Positions 47,070 through 59,312 of a stretch of DNA of 64,000 nt are shown piece by piece. The translations under genes were made by a program, and so were the position numbers. Source of the stretch: Liolophura sinensis (Eukaryota; Mollusca; Polyplacophora; Chitonida; Chitonidae); NCBI RefSeq assembly GCF_032854445.1, contig NC_088298.1, forward strand, positions 24,515,295-24,579,294, read 5' to 3'. Position 1 is the stretch's first letter. Every line of letters begins with the position of its first letter. The notes under the pieces were generated by a model, which saw only the letters and a list, made by a program, of their open reading frames with translations, did no database searches and was not told the origin of the DNA.

Positions 47070-47990
47070 CAGCCAGGATCAATATTAATTTGTAAAATAC
47101 TTTTAAAACCACGTATGAGGATGTTTTAAGTCAACATTATATGATAACTTTATCAGTTTTTGTGACAAAAAACGTCAGTACTAATTTAGTGTGACTATAT
47201 ATTAAATGTAAACACAGCATTCTGAGTAATGCTTGCCATTAACTTCACTGCGTTTTTTTACTTAATTCTGTAGAAGCCATCGTGGGCAGGGGTATGGGGA
47301 GAGGAAGGGGTGTACGTTGCTAGTTTTTATGCATTAACACGAACAGTTAGAATAAAACCCGAACTGAGGCAAACTGACATGGGACTGGATTTCACTGGTT
47401 ACCGTTTGACAATTATTACACTGTCGTCGCTGTTCCGGCTTTACTCTCCACGTTGTACGTATTTTATAACTATTGTATACTGAGTGTTACCCTGATTTAT
47501 ACGTTACATAGATCAAATACCAATGAGATGCATAAAGATGGACACATGTCTTGAGAAGACATTCCAGAACATGCAATCACTGGATGCATAGACGCATAGC
47601 TCGTCATCTATGCTTATTAGATATTTAGAAACTGAACAGATTCACCAAAGTTGTAAAAGGCATGGGCTTAACTATGGTTAATTTCATCTATAAATAAATT
47701 AGACAAATATGCCTCACGCTCTGCAACTATGAATTTCAACAGCCAAGTATGTAATGGTATTATTGATAGCAATGAGTAAAGTCGTTAAGTCTATCAGAAT
47801 TTTTTCCCCTCGATCTTGAGGAATTACGGGATTCCGTGTCGTTAAGTACTAGACGTATAAATAAATCCTGAGATTTTTTTTCGTCTTCGGCTGCTATAGT
47901 ATGATCATGGAATCAATTCTTGGCGAGAAACTCTCGCAAAAGATTGAAAGACATTAAGGCAGTCTGAATCGTTAGTGGGGGAGAAGAGGA
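47070..47990. other. Gene-free stretch
   Basis: Unique AT-rich DNA, no supported feature. Confidence 0.5.
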
Positions 47991-48023
47991 AAAATTGATA
48001 ACTTACCAAAGTTATCCCGGTCG

Positions 48024-48042
48024 GATCTACGTGGTAGATCCT
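48024..48042. repeat. Perfect short hairpin
   Basis: GGATCTACGTGGTAGATCC, an 8-bp stem with a 3-base loop, in a GC-richer unique patch (about 47990-48200). Confidence 0.7.
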
Positions 48043-48799
48043 GGTCAGAAGGAAAACGGGCACACCGAAGCTGGGAAATGCCGTGACTGGGGACAGTTTG
48101 ACAGACGAAGTCGGACGAAAAGTGAATATAGGTCCAAAAACCGCCCTGTTCAATCTTCACTAACAAGTGGTTTTCCGTGCGCCGTCTGTTGGCTTCGCAA
48201 CTCCTGACCTGGGTTAAACGGCACTGGCGTTCTTGGCATTGGCGTTCTTCTTTGGCAATAGAGACTCCGGCTCGGTGATGACTGGAGATGTGGTTTGTCG
48301 GACAAAGATTCAGACACAGTCTAGTTTACAAGTCGAGAAACACTGGAGTAAGTTTCTAGAATCTGCACTCTTGGGAGAGTGTTGATTGTATAATTGAACC
48401 GTTTATGCTCGGGAGAGTCGGTTTCTAGATGCCTTTGTTCTGGTAGAAAACTGGTGAAGAACCTTCCAAGAATATTCTTCTGGGTTTCCACTTTAGTTTT
48501 TTTTTCTCTCTCGCACTCTCTTCCCAGCACGAGTTGACCTCAGAGTTATGTCCTTAAAGTCAAGCTATCATCCAGCTATAACCGCCTCTCTGGAGAGTTG
48601 AACCTATATTAAAACATATCAAACAGAAAAATGGGCTTATAAAGTTAAAACCCTTATAGGCAAGGAGATGTTGGGGTGGATGCTGGCGACATGGAGACAG
48701 ACCCCGTCAGCTACTAGTATAGGGGGCCATCAATCTCTAGGGGTAGCGGATCGATCAGATAGCTTCATTAGCTTATACTCTGTCTCCTCAAGAACCGAC

Positions 48800-49720
48800 T
48801 GATCATGGTTAAACATAGGCCTCGGGCCAACCCCACAATGAAAAATTACACGCGTTTCGGTGGAAGCAGTCGATAACACGACAGTGGGAGGCAGAAATTA
48901 TATACTTGGCGAAGCAACGGGCTGGGTGAAAATCGCAGATAATCGCTTGCTTCTGGGAGAGAATTGACCGAGCTTTAGCGTTTGTCGAGTGGAAAACAGC
49001 GACCAAGAGAATAGGGTATAATTATCATTGGCCGATTTTTCAAACGTTTGATAATCATAAGCCATTTGAGCAATTTTCAGTAATTTCAAGTCATTCTGAC
49101 GTCTTAATTTCATCATTTTCCGATAAGAGGTCTCGCGTTACAGACGAAAATCGCCTCCGAGAATGAGCTAAAGCTAAAAGCATCCGATGAAACTCCCTTT
49201 CGAAGTGTCCGATTCGAGAAGAAGTCCGCATCAGAATGCTTCGCGCATTAAAAGAGAAATACAGCAAGAAATGGTCTCCCGTATACAAATGTTCCAGCGA
49301 AGTTAATCCCGTTTCGGACAAGCAGAAAAGAAATCCTCTGTTAAAACGTCTCTGTTGCCCCTTTTTTCTGTTTTCATTTCATTAAAATTGAGACAATATC
49401 CCGAGCCTGTCGAGAAAATAGTGCACTAAATTACGGAACTTCCGAGCCGGTTCGTAAAAGGGCGCTTCAGGACGTGGATTTTGGACGGGAGATGGGGGCG
49501 TCAGATGGGTGTCTGCCGGATATACCCGAATCATCCGAACCACACGGACACACGGAACAAGGCCAGTTAGCCATGTCATCCGGATTTTTACGGGCTTCAT
49601 GAAATTCAAATGTAATTCCTTTAAAGGCCCTTTTCCCCGGCCTGCCAACGACTCTTCAACGAATGGCACTTTTCGGGAAGCTGACATTTCATGGAGTCCT
49701 AAAGAGTTTTCATAGCTAGC
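48800..49720. promoter_or_regulatory. Long GC-richer unique island, candidate distal enhancer
   Basis: About 0.9 kb of high-complexity, non-repetitive sequence with CpGs and sites such as ATAATTATCATTGG (near 49017) and TCTTAATTTCATC (near 49102). Short ORFs of 65-101 codons on both strands share no domain. Confidence 0.25.
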
Positions 49721-49934
49721 TTAATAACCTATCCTTGACAATTTAAAATGTATTGGGTGCAATCAAGCTAAAAGCCTTCCCACTTAAGGCAGGCGAGTTT
49801 CAACCAAGGTTGGACATGACGAGAGTCTTTAGCCATCGACAACTCTCTAAAATCAGTTCCTCGGTGCAAGCTATTTGGAGAAAGAAACCTTTTGGGTTGA
49901 TTCGCACAACGTATCGTGAAGCAATCGAAGCGAA

Positions 49935-50025
49935 AAGTCCGACATTCATATACCGCTCGTAGACCATGAAGGGGTGCTCCAAGTCGATTATCCCAAAAAC
50001 CCATTTCCAAAACAACATATAACAC
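49935..50025 (-). repeat. Unclassified dispersed repeat D, copy 2
   Basis: Minus strand carries ATAATCGACTTGGAGCACCC and TTCATGGTCTACGAGCGG; in frame GIIDLEHPFMVYERY. Homology may extend, since GGGTTGATTCGCACAACG (49896-) has a diverged partner GGTTGATTTGTACAACG near 50232. Confidence 0.6.
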
Positions 50026-50699
50026 ATGTTCCCAGAGGAATATGCAAGAAACAACATGTAAAGAGTTAAATAAATATAAAAACTTGTAACATGTAAGAGA
50101 TTAGTTCAAATACAAATATAGGTATCAACAAATATTTGATTGCAACTGTTCATAAAGCACCGAGTTGATGAAATAAACATAGATGCTTATACTATCTCAG
50201 ATCAATATAGGCATTAGAAAGATAACTTTCTGGTTGATTTGTACAACGTTCTCTTGAACGCGTACATATATGTGTACAAGAAGCGAGTGATTTATTTCGC
50301 TCAGCATATAGTATTCAGAATTTTTATGAACAGTGAGGTAAAATTCACACTTTTCCAATATCATTGAATTCTGAAGACTTTGCAAACCTAAAACACTGTG
50401 TTGCATACAACCGATTGCAGATTTTCGTAACGCTTTACTTTATCTACCTAATTTTCAAATGCCTGGAGATATTTTTTTTCAATTGCGCATGTGTGACAGA
50501 AAGTCTGGAACTCAGAAAACAAGAGTAGGGAGGACAAGTCAAATAATACGCTATATTTGCTAGCCGTGCATATCAACCCTGACCTATTTTTCTTTGCCGT
50601 CCATTATTACAGGACAAGCAGGCACTTCCGCCCAACCACGCCTTTCAACCGCCCATCCCTTCGCACAGCCTCCTATTATTCTCATTTATAGGCATAATT

Positions 50700-51100
50700 T
50701 AGACCGACAATAACAACTATTTTGATTAAAATTAATTTCCACTGTTATTAGTTTTGTTATTAATGTTAATTTCAATTTTCTAAATTTTAAAATAATTCGT
50801 CATTTTTTAAAACCAAGTTCGACCGTGATTGCTTTCACGACCTTTCTTTGAAAAATCCGTTTCACATGTCAAATTGATATTTTCAAACTGACCACATGTC
50901 CACGTTAATGATTGTTAAATAAATTCTTGCGAATTTTATTATTTTTATGTCATACGTAAGATCTTCATTTATTAACATAAAGTCAGATAAAATATTAAAA
51001 TGATGTAAAAATAGGCTTTTTTTAGTCTGGTCATAATCTATCATTTCTTTTCTTTCCATTTTTTACTCCATCTTATGCTTTCGGGTAAATATCCTATGAT
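50700..51100. other. AT-rich gene-free stretch
   Basis: Very AT-rich sequence with no repeat family or coding signal recognised. Confidence 0.5.
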
Positions 51101-51181
51101 TCTTTGTGTATAGCATTTCAGCTTTTATACTCTCCAGTGGTACCCCATCAGCATTATTTGCTTATCTGGTTCTTTTTAATT

Positions 51182-51386
51182 TGACGGCGGCCAGCATTAT
51201 GCTGGGAGAAAACGAGACAGAGCCAGGGACACCCACGACCATCTGCAGGTTGCTGCAGGCCTTCCCACCTACGCCCGGAGAGGAATCCAGCATGAGCAGG
51301 ACCTGAACTCTAAGCATTCACATTGGTGAGAGGCTTCTAGGTCATTACGCTGCACTAGCACTCGAACCGCTAGGCCACAACTAGGT
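51182..51386 (-). mobile_element. SINE family A, 5'-containing copy lacking its 3' end
   Basis: Starts abruptly at GACGGCGGCCAGCATTATGC and runs through GGACCTGAACTCTAAGC to the tRNA-like head (GCTGCACTAGCACTCG, CCGCTAGGCCACAA). Confidence 0.85.
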
Positions 51387-51740
51387 TTTCTGGTTCACTG
51401 ACGAATCGTTGTCATGACGAATCTTTGTTGATTTAAAATCATTTCTGAGGTATCGCCGGTTGAATGAAAATAACAAAGTACCTGATTCTTTTAATTTTAT
51501 GGACAGCAGGAATACTTAGTTTCTTTTTTTCACATGGTTAGTCCATCTAGCGAACAATATCTTCATATCATTATTTTCCCTTAAAACTGGGAGAGAAATG
51601 TAATTCTTTGCTTTTAACTTTACTAATGTCTGTCCTAAAAATTTGAAAAAATAGGGAAATTATTGGTCCATCAAATAATCGGTCCTTTACTACCTTAGCA
51701 TGAATGAATTACCAGTGTGCAGATCAGCCCTATACATAAA

Positions 51741-52016
51741 CACAAATCTGTGTTCATTAAAGTTTGAGATTGGTAAATATACATATGCACAACCTGTGTG
51801 CAGTAAAGTTTGAGATTGGTAAATATACATATACACAAATCTGTGTGCAGTAAAGTTTGAGACTGGTAAATATAAATATACACAAACCTGTGTGCAGTAA
51901 AGTTTGAGACTGGTAAATATAAATATACACAAACCTGTGTGCAGTAAAGTTTGAGATTGGTAAATATACATATACACAAATCTGTGTGCAGTAAAGTTTG
52001 AGATTGGTAAATACAC
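51741..52016 (+). repeat. Minisatellite M4, 47-bp unit, six copies
   Basis: Units AAATCTGTGTGCAGTAAAG + TTTGAGATTGGTAAATATAC + ATATACAC, with C/T variants shared between neighbours. Because 47 is not divisible by three, each minus frame cycles through different peptides; not coding. Confidence 0.95.
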
Positions 52017-52142
52017 GTTGCAAAACAATTAATTAATTAATCAATTAAAACATTTAACATGATTTCTGTGAGGACTGATTTTTTGACTGCGTATAAATGT
52101 TGTTTTAGCCAAGAGCTTACTTAAGAACTGCTTGGGTTAATG

Positions 52143-52272
52143 ATTTATTTTATTTTATTGATTGGAGTTTTACGCCGTACTCAAGAATATTTCACTTATA
52201 CGACGGAGGCCAGCATTATGGTGGGAGGAAACCGGACAGAGCCTGGCGGAAACCCAGGACCATCCGCAGCCT
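52143..52272 (-). mobile_element. SINE family A, 3' half
   Basis: TTTATTGATTGGAGTTTTAC through AACCCAGGACCATCCGCAG; ends inside the body. Confidence 0.9.
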
Positions 52273-52785
52273 TACATTTCCACGAAAGACGAATGTTTGA
52301 AATGATCCCTCAGCGAGGGTTTTGATCAATAATCATTAAGGTGCATCAAACATGAGATAAAAAAAGAGAAATGTGCAGGGCACAATAATGTGAAAAATCT
52401 TCTGTCTAAAACAACATTTTGAATGTTGGTTTCCCGCTTACATTCAGATGGATACTCTGTACATTTGGTATTTGTAAGAACTCTCACAACTGTAAGAACC
52501 ATTTTGTTTCCAGGAGCACAAACATATCTTATTGGCGCGAAACAGCGCAGTAAATTATAAAAGAAGTTTCCAAGAGGAAACTTATTAATAAGTCTGTCTC
52601 TTACATCTTGCCCATCTATATATACCTTGTCGTTTCTAAAAGGACAATATAGCTCGCGAAGAAAAGTAGTCTATACAATTATAAAATTTCAAAATTTTCA
52701 CCGTGCATTTACAAACACAAGAAAAAAAAATATGTATATCAAAAGACGTGTGAACTTATTTCACACAGTATTTTATTTCATTTAT

Positions 52786-52906
52786 TGGTCGTGAGTTTCC
52801 CACCTGTTCTGTCCGATGTCCTCCCACCAGATTGCTGGCCGCCGTCATATAAGTGAAATACTCTTGAGTACGGCGTAAAACACACACATCAGATAAATAC
52901 ATACAT
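52786..52906 (+). mobile_element. SINE family A, 3' half
   Basis: GGTCGTGAGTTTCCCACCTG through TTGAGTACGGCGTAAAACAC and an AAATAC tail. Confidence 0.88.
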
Positions 52907-53394
52907 GTAAATAAGTATGTTATTTGCTGTTTTCTATTTAATTTATATTCAGGTCGAGCGTTTGTTCGCTTACCATTGACCACTTCCCAATCATTTTACT
53001 TCAAGGACGCACGAATATTATTTTTGTCTAAGCAGCGCAATAAATTATGATAAAAGTCACTTGGGAGAAAACTGACAAACATGTCTGTCTCGATCAGCAT
53101 TAGTTCCTACCGCACCTCAAAGGCAAAACGCAAAAAGCCAATAATTCAAAACCCTATACCTCTTTCATCTTAAACCCGTTACATATACATACGTCCTCGT
53201 TTCCAAAACGACGCTAGCTTGTGAAGTGAACTCCAACAAGTCACCCAGTATTATAAAGCTATTCCTTTCCCTCACAGACAGACCTTCAAAGACTTTCGTA
53301 TTATTTCCTTGACGTGTACTATCCGGTATATTTCCTTTTACTCTCGTCACCTTGTTGGACGGCCTATCATTTGTAAGCTAGACGGAGTTACTTA

Positions 53395-53490
53395 CCCTTC
53401 AGCCACGCCCCTTTTCCACGCCACCTATAATTCAAACCAGACGGCGAAAATGGCGTCTCGTTTGCTGTCGCTTTCATGCTCAGCGAGTTA
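53395..53490 (+). promoter_or_regulatory. Promoter-like segment with GT-box and YY1-like site
   Basis: CCACGCCCCTTTTCC followed by CGAAAATGGCGTCTCG (YY1-like core spanning an ATG). The ATG opens only 13 codons (MASRLLSLSCSAS) before a stop, with no clear donor. No gene is claimed. Confidence 0.2.
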
Positions 53491-53879
53491 ATCATTTTGC
53501 CTCGTTAGTCTATGATTAAGTCTCCAATCGTAGCTAGTCTTGGCTTACCATTAAACCCGCTCGGGCATGTATGCTAGTCTCTCGACATTTTACTCCACCT
53601 CCCCCCTCCCTCTTCCGCCCCGGCCCTCTCATGGGTTTCTCTGAAGTAGAACTACTACATTTTCCAAGCCAAAATCACCAGCGCGATTATTCCACTGATC
53701 TTTGGGTGATATATACTTATGCAACTTTTGGTGATGCATACTTTCGCAAAAATATACAGATCAAGAAATTTCGATAGCCCTTCAACTTCCATGAAGAAAG
53801 ATCGATATATCGCTTTTGCTGAGAAACTTTTTATGAAATGATTATGTTTTGCTAACGTACACTTTATGAAATACATATA

Positions 53880-55260
53880 TAAATATTCCCAATATTTTGT
53901 ATTATTTTGCTACAGAGAAAAAAGTTAATATTTTATAACGACAAATAGAGTGGATCTCCAAAAAAGCCACAGCTGACCAGCTATATATTGATCAGCTTTA
54001 TAGTTACGTATACAATACGGCTGCAAAATGGTTGGAAGCAAACGTCAACATACATGAATTGGGTCAAAATCATTGGCTATCACCTTAGGGCAAACCAGGA
54101 AATATTGAATAATAATCACATTAAATGCAAAATCGTGGCCATTAAACGGCAAAAAAAATATTTCAAACAGTAGAAAAATGATTTCAAGAATGGAAGATAA
54201 AACAAAAGTATTCAGATTTGATCAAACTTCATTCTAGTACAATTTAGTTATCTCTCAGATAATCTGTCTTGATAATTACGCGAACTAAGGTTGCCTGTAG
54301 AGGAATTTTCTATGCAGCCTTTTGTGAGACAATGAACAGACAACAGAGTGTACTATACCAACCAATTACATCACCACAATATTTTAAGATACCTGAAACA
54401 TAGATTACGCTTAAAATATATTGCCACGTTTTGTGAACTTTTGGTAGCGATATGTGTATGTGCTAAAGTCTGCATATTACCATATTTCTCATGGGAAAAA
54501 GGAACTCTACCGCAGAGACAATAAAATGAAATGAAAGAAATTATGTATGAAGGAAAAATAATCAAGAATTTTAGTTTTCAAGTATATTTTACGTCCTTAA
54601 TTAACCCCTCTGTTTTATGCATATTTCCCGCCAACGGTCGGAAATTTCCAAGAAAGAAGTCATTGATAAACTCAATGGAGACGTGAGACTAGCTTTCCTC
54701 CATACAGTGTTGTTTTAGCATTTCAGACAAAGAAAGCAAGCCGAGAAGCTATATAGGACACATCCTAAACTACAAATTAAAAGATTATAAAAAGCAAACG
54801 TTTTTTGTATCCTACGTTTCAAATGAAAAAAGTGAGGAAAACTGACGTGGAGGAATCGAATTCACGACCGTTTTGGTGAGAGTCTATCGTGGGGGAAAGT
54901 TTGATCGACTGTGACTGCGGCCAGTAGCGCAGTATGTAGGAGGACGGCGTTGTTATTGGTGCATTTTTGAAATGCGCATGTTTCAATGGCAGCAGTCATA
55001 CTCTGTGTGTTAAAACGGTCCGACTTCTTTCTAAGCACATTTCACGATACAAACGGTGTAAATTCAAACCATAAAGGCTCATAAGTATATGTCTTCCAAT
55101 AAATTAGGCAGTGCTTGTCGGTGAATCATAAGGCAATATGGTTTGTAAGTCCGACTGGCAAACCGTTCCGTCTTTCTACAAACCCTTGTCAAACTGTACA
55201 TGCGTCACAGTTTCTGACAAGAAACGGGCAGATTTTCTTTCACGAACTGATAGTTAACAC
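53880..55260. other. Gene-free stretch
   Basis: Unique AT-rich DNA. One tRNA-like B-box relic (AATCGAATTCACGACC, near 54856) is present. Nothing else is supportable. Confidence 0.5.
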
Positions 55261-55469
55261 CGTATTCAACCCCTTTTCACTTACATGGTGGTGATCCGGT
55301 ACAAGGGTGGGGGAGAACAAATTTTGATTCTACATACATTTAATGTAAAATCTACAATCCACTTTCAGGCCCTGGCTGGCCGAATGATCTATTGGGTTAT
55401 ACTCGAGTATCAAATGCCCTTGAAATCCATGAAATCGCGTGTACTCTTCAGGTTCTATCCGGTTTTCTC

Positions 55470-55775
55470 CAAGATGTATATGGCTTTTCTCCGGGCTCTA
55501 TGGTTTCCTCCAGACTCTATGGTTTCCTCCAGACTCTATGGTTTCCTCCAGACTCTATGGCATTCCCAGGCTCTGTTGTTCCCTTCAGACTCTATGGTTT
55601 CCTCAACACTGTACGGTCTCCTCCAGAATCTGTATGGTTTCCCATAGGCAGTATTCGGTTTCCTCGAGGTTCTACACGGCTTCCTCACGAATCTACCTTG
55701 TTTCCTTCAGACTCCACCCGGTTTCTTCCACTCTGCTTCGTTACACCCCTGGGTTTCCTCCAGGGTCCCCCCCGG
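55470..55775 (+). repeat. Minisatellite M5, about 21-bp unit, degenerate
   Basis: Three near-identical tandem copies of TCTATGGTTTCCTCCAGAC(TC) at about 55497-55560, with degenerate copies on both sides. All three plus frames are open over more than 110 codons, as expected from the unit. Confidence 0.88.
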
Positions 55776-56439
55776 TTTAATTATATATTTCAAAAGACAA
55801 ACTCTAAAATCTTTTACAAAATTATGTTCGTGAAATGATTTTTACTGACAAATAATGAATTGTATAGGATAAGGTGAACTTAAAAGGTGTACCTTTTAGA
55901 ATTACCTTTTATTGCATTTCTTAATTTACTGATTGGGAAATAATAAATGTTCTAAAAAGTATTATTTTAAGTAGTGTTTCACGCGAGCAGATGCCACGAA
56001 TCGTTTTGATTAGGATAGCCTAAGAATCCTTTGGCTTTATAAAAAAGAAAAACTGAAGATGTGTTAAGTCAAGAACATAGTAATTTATTATTCTTAAGTT
56101 GTGTTGTGGTTTAGTTTTTAATCAACAAATTGCTGACCTGTTGTTCAGGAAAGAAAAAGATGGATAGAGAGGAAAATAACGCCTTAATACCAGAACGTAT
56201 TGTCGGCCATTTTGATTACGGGTGTGAATTATAGCATTGAGAGAAAAATATATATATTAAAAGATGACTGGGCGTGGAGGTGCCACTTCTCGCGAGAAAT
56301 GAGGAGTCAAGGGCGTGATTTGAACGCCCCACGTGGATTTGTTGCAAATTATCTATATGGGAATCTTACGCCATGAGAGTATGTAACTGCAAGACAAGTC
56401 TAAAGCTCGTGCCTCCGAAATCTCCCGGTAAACTATAGG

Positions 56440-56885
56440 GTATGAGATCCCAGAAGCAAAAACACGCCATCCGCGGGCTGCTAAGCCCCAGTTCCTTCGA
56501 TCTGGCCATTATCTTAATTTGGCCCGACAACATCATAGGAAATTACCGGTTTTTGATGAAGCAAAATAACGGGGGACAGCTGCCTCGAGTAGATTCAGCC
56601 GACTCAACAACCGCCATCTTGAATTTAGCCCTGCCGGTCGGTCGACATAACGACCCGCTCCCGCTATATTTATGTTGGTCTAATAACACTTAATAATTAT
56701 GGATCTCTATCGATTTTCTGCGATAATTTTCCTCATTGCTGCTCGCGAAGCCTGTTAGAGCCGTTTTAATAGGCCGATTACTATCGCTCCGCTATCCGTC
56801 TCGCGGACCTAAGTCGGGATTGACTCGGCCACGATGCATTGTACCGATCTGTTGTTACAGCAATTTCCCGGTCGTTAGAGAGGCT
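56440..56885. promoter_or_regulatory. Unique GC-richer patch, candidate conserved element
   Basis: High-complexity stretch containing CATTATCTTAATTTGGCCCG and GCTATATTTATG, without repeats. ORFs are short and domain-free. Regulatory role is inferred only. Confidence 0.25.
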
Positions 56886-57555
56886 CTGAAAGGGGGAGCA
56901 ACTCTCACCTTTTGTTTCATGAATACGTTTTTTCTTTCTTGTACTGATGTTTACACTTTCTGTTGTAGTTTCTGTCCTTTTGTTTATTTTATTCAAAGTT
57001 CAGTAGTTTGCTGGATCCTTTTACTTTACACGAGTAAGCATCGAACTTTTGGGTATTAGTCAAAAGTTCGCCATTGGGAGCAACTTTCATCTTTTGATTT
57101 ACGAATACATCTTTTCTTTCTGTTGTAATTTCTCTATTTTTGCTCTCTATTCTACGTTCCGATGTTTGATGAATGCTCTTCAATTATGAGTCAGCACCAA
57201 ACTTTTGGGTTTTAGTGAAAAGTTCGCCATTGGGAGCAACTTTCATCTTTTGATTTACGAATACGTCTTTTCTTTCTGTTGTAGTTTCTCTATTTTTGCT
57301 CTCTATTCTACGTTCCGATGTTTGATGAATGCTCTTCAATTATGAGTCAGCACCAAACTTTTGGGTTTTAGTGAAAAGTTCGCCTTTGGGAGCAACTCTA
57401 ATCTATTGTTTATGAACACCCGTTTTAGGCTGATGTTAACACTGCCGTAGCAGTTTGTGTGTTTCGGTTTGCTATCCTCTTGCGAACTGTTTCCTGAATG
57501 GCTCTTGCTTTACAAGTCAGTATAGCAGATATTTGGCTATCCGGGACAGGTTCGT
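56886..57555 (+). repeat. Tandem repeat M6, 156-bp unit, about four copies
   Basis: The AAGTTCGCC-TTGGGAGCAACT junction recurs at 57066, 57222 and 57378 (exactly 156 bp apart). The two middle units are almost identical. A diverged unit with about 26 extra bp precedes them (GGGAGCAACTCTCACC, 56894) and a decayed one follows to about 57555. Confidence 0.92.
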
Positions 57556-58007
57556 CTTCGCGTTCCAGATATCTTTGTTCGTTTAATTTCACGCGTTGTG
57601 TACGGAGTAATTTATTTGAGGTACAGAGATTGAAATAGATATTTGCATGCAGTCAAAAACGTCTAACCTTCACTTAAAAACTGTTACTCGCAGGCGAATG
57701 TCATGATGTGTCCATGTCTGGACAGACGCTTTCCATGAGGATAACTTAGATTCTAGTCAGTGTCGTTGCCGCAGATAACTGATACAGACACTGATTCCCG
57801 TATCACATAGAGATTACATACCTGTAAGGCATACTCCAATGCTAATTGCTCATGGCAGTATAATTTATAATCAGTGCATATACCACACGTTTTACGCGCC
57901 AACATGGACATTTTCACATATTCTTAGGACAGTATATACAGCTGACCTTGATGTCACCATGTACTAATAGTATATATAGACATATGTACACGTTCAGGTA
58001 CAACTGG

Positions 58008-58194
58008 GCGGTCGCTGGAATTTCAAATCCAGACCATGCTGGCCCTCTCTCCGGTCACAAACGTGCAATGGAAGGTATGTCAGCAACCTGCGAATGGTTT
58101 TCCCTGGGCTGTGCCTGGTTTCCTCTCGCCATAATTCTGGCCGCCCTATCATAAGTGAACTATTCTTGAGCACTGCATAAAACTCCAATCAGTC
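58008..58194 (+). mobile_element. SINE family A, body and 3' end
   Basis: GCGGTCGCTGGAATTTCAAA through TTCTTGAGCACTGCATAAAA. The A-box end is missing. Confidence 0.85.
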
Positions 58195-58280
58195 ATATCT
58201 ACAACTGAAATAATTCCGTTGTGGATGTACAGACGTTTAATGATATTACCACAGGTTTTAACAGATATTGTGGTTAAATT

Positions 58281-58432
58281 GCCAGCATTATGATGGAAGG
58301 AAACCATTACGGGCAGGCTATCCGCAAGTTCTGGGCAGACCTCCCACGTACGGCCGGACCTGAAGCCAGCATGAGCTGAACTTGAACTCACAGCGACCGC
58401 ATTGGCGAGTGTCTCTTGGGTCATTGCCCTAA
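58281..58432 (-). mobile_element. SINE family A, 5' half
   Basis: TGCCAGCATTATGATGGAAG through CACGTACGGCCGGACC and CACAGCGACCGCATTGGCG. The conserved 3' segment is lost. Confidence 0.82.
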
Positions 58433-58559
58433 TGAGTTTTATGTTCTGAAGAATATTTATTTTCTTCTTCACATGATGCATCTTACAGAGCTTTGTAAGT
58501 TATCGTGCTATCTGCATAAAATACACACACTTCTGTCTATGCGAAAAGTTTCAAGGAGT

Positions 58560-58960
58560 GTGAGAAACACCGCGACTGGAGTTACAAGTTTCCGTCCGGC
58601 GAGAAAGGAATCCCCCAGGGAGCCCCTGTAAGAGAACGAAAACTCTCTGCGTTATGAATGCCCTCTCCGTCAAAGCGCTCAACGTCGAGGAAATCAAACT
58701 GCCTTCGCGTAGTTCTAACAGTCGAAATAAATGGCGAGCGGTTTCTTGGAGGAAGAATGGAGAGGTTTGAAGAGCGACGATCTTGGTTATTACGCTGTGT
58801 TATTAGCATCGATAAACCCTCGCGATATAATGCGCCTAATACTTCCGAACTGCGGACGCTTGGCGGGCCGAAGCCGGAATAAAGGCCGCTTGACGTGGAC
58901 TGACGAGCTATTTGCGCTGATTGAAGAAGATTGCTGAGAATTGCCGGCAATTCGACTCGA
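58560..58960. promoter_or_regulatory. GC-richer unique island
   Basis: CpG-containing non-repetitive island. Overlapping ORFs on both strands (up to 122 codons on the minus strand) have no recognisable domain. Candidate regulatory element only. Confidence 0.22.
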
Positions 58961-59312
58961 CATCATATTACGTGTGGCATGTTAACGCGTTAGCTCTGTA
59001 GAAGGCGAGGCTATAAGGCGGGCCTAGCTGGAGCAGGCGACGAAGAAGTGGGGTTTCTGAATTAGGTAATGAAAGTTTAAAATAAAGGGGCAGATGTGGA
59101 TGCAGTTTAGAGACAGATATATTTACACTGTGAACGACCTCAATTTTTGTCAAAAATGTACAGTTTTATAGATAATAAATTCTATTATCCGATCCTATTC
59201 TATATAAGTTTATTTGTTTGCAATATACACTGTAAGCTCTGCCAAAAGATGAGTGAAGTCTGGAATTTTAAGAAAAGAAAAATCAAAAGATGGGAAAACA
59301 TAATAAATCTAT

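Noticed and set aside
55285-55838. Three overlapping ORFs of 113-148 codons
   Set aside because: All three plus frames are open because of the 21-bp repeat; no domain.
58582-58950. 122-codon minus-strand ORF
   Set aside because: Open on both strands in a GC-richer island, no domain.
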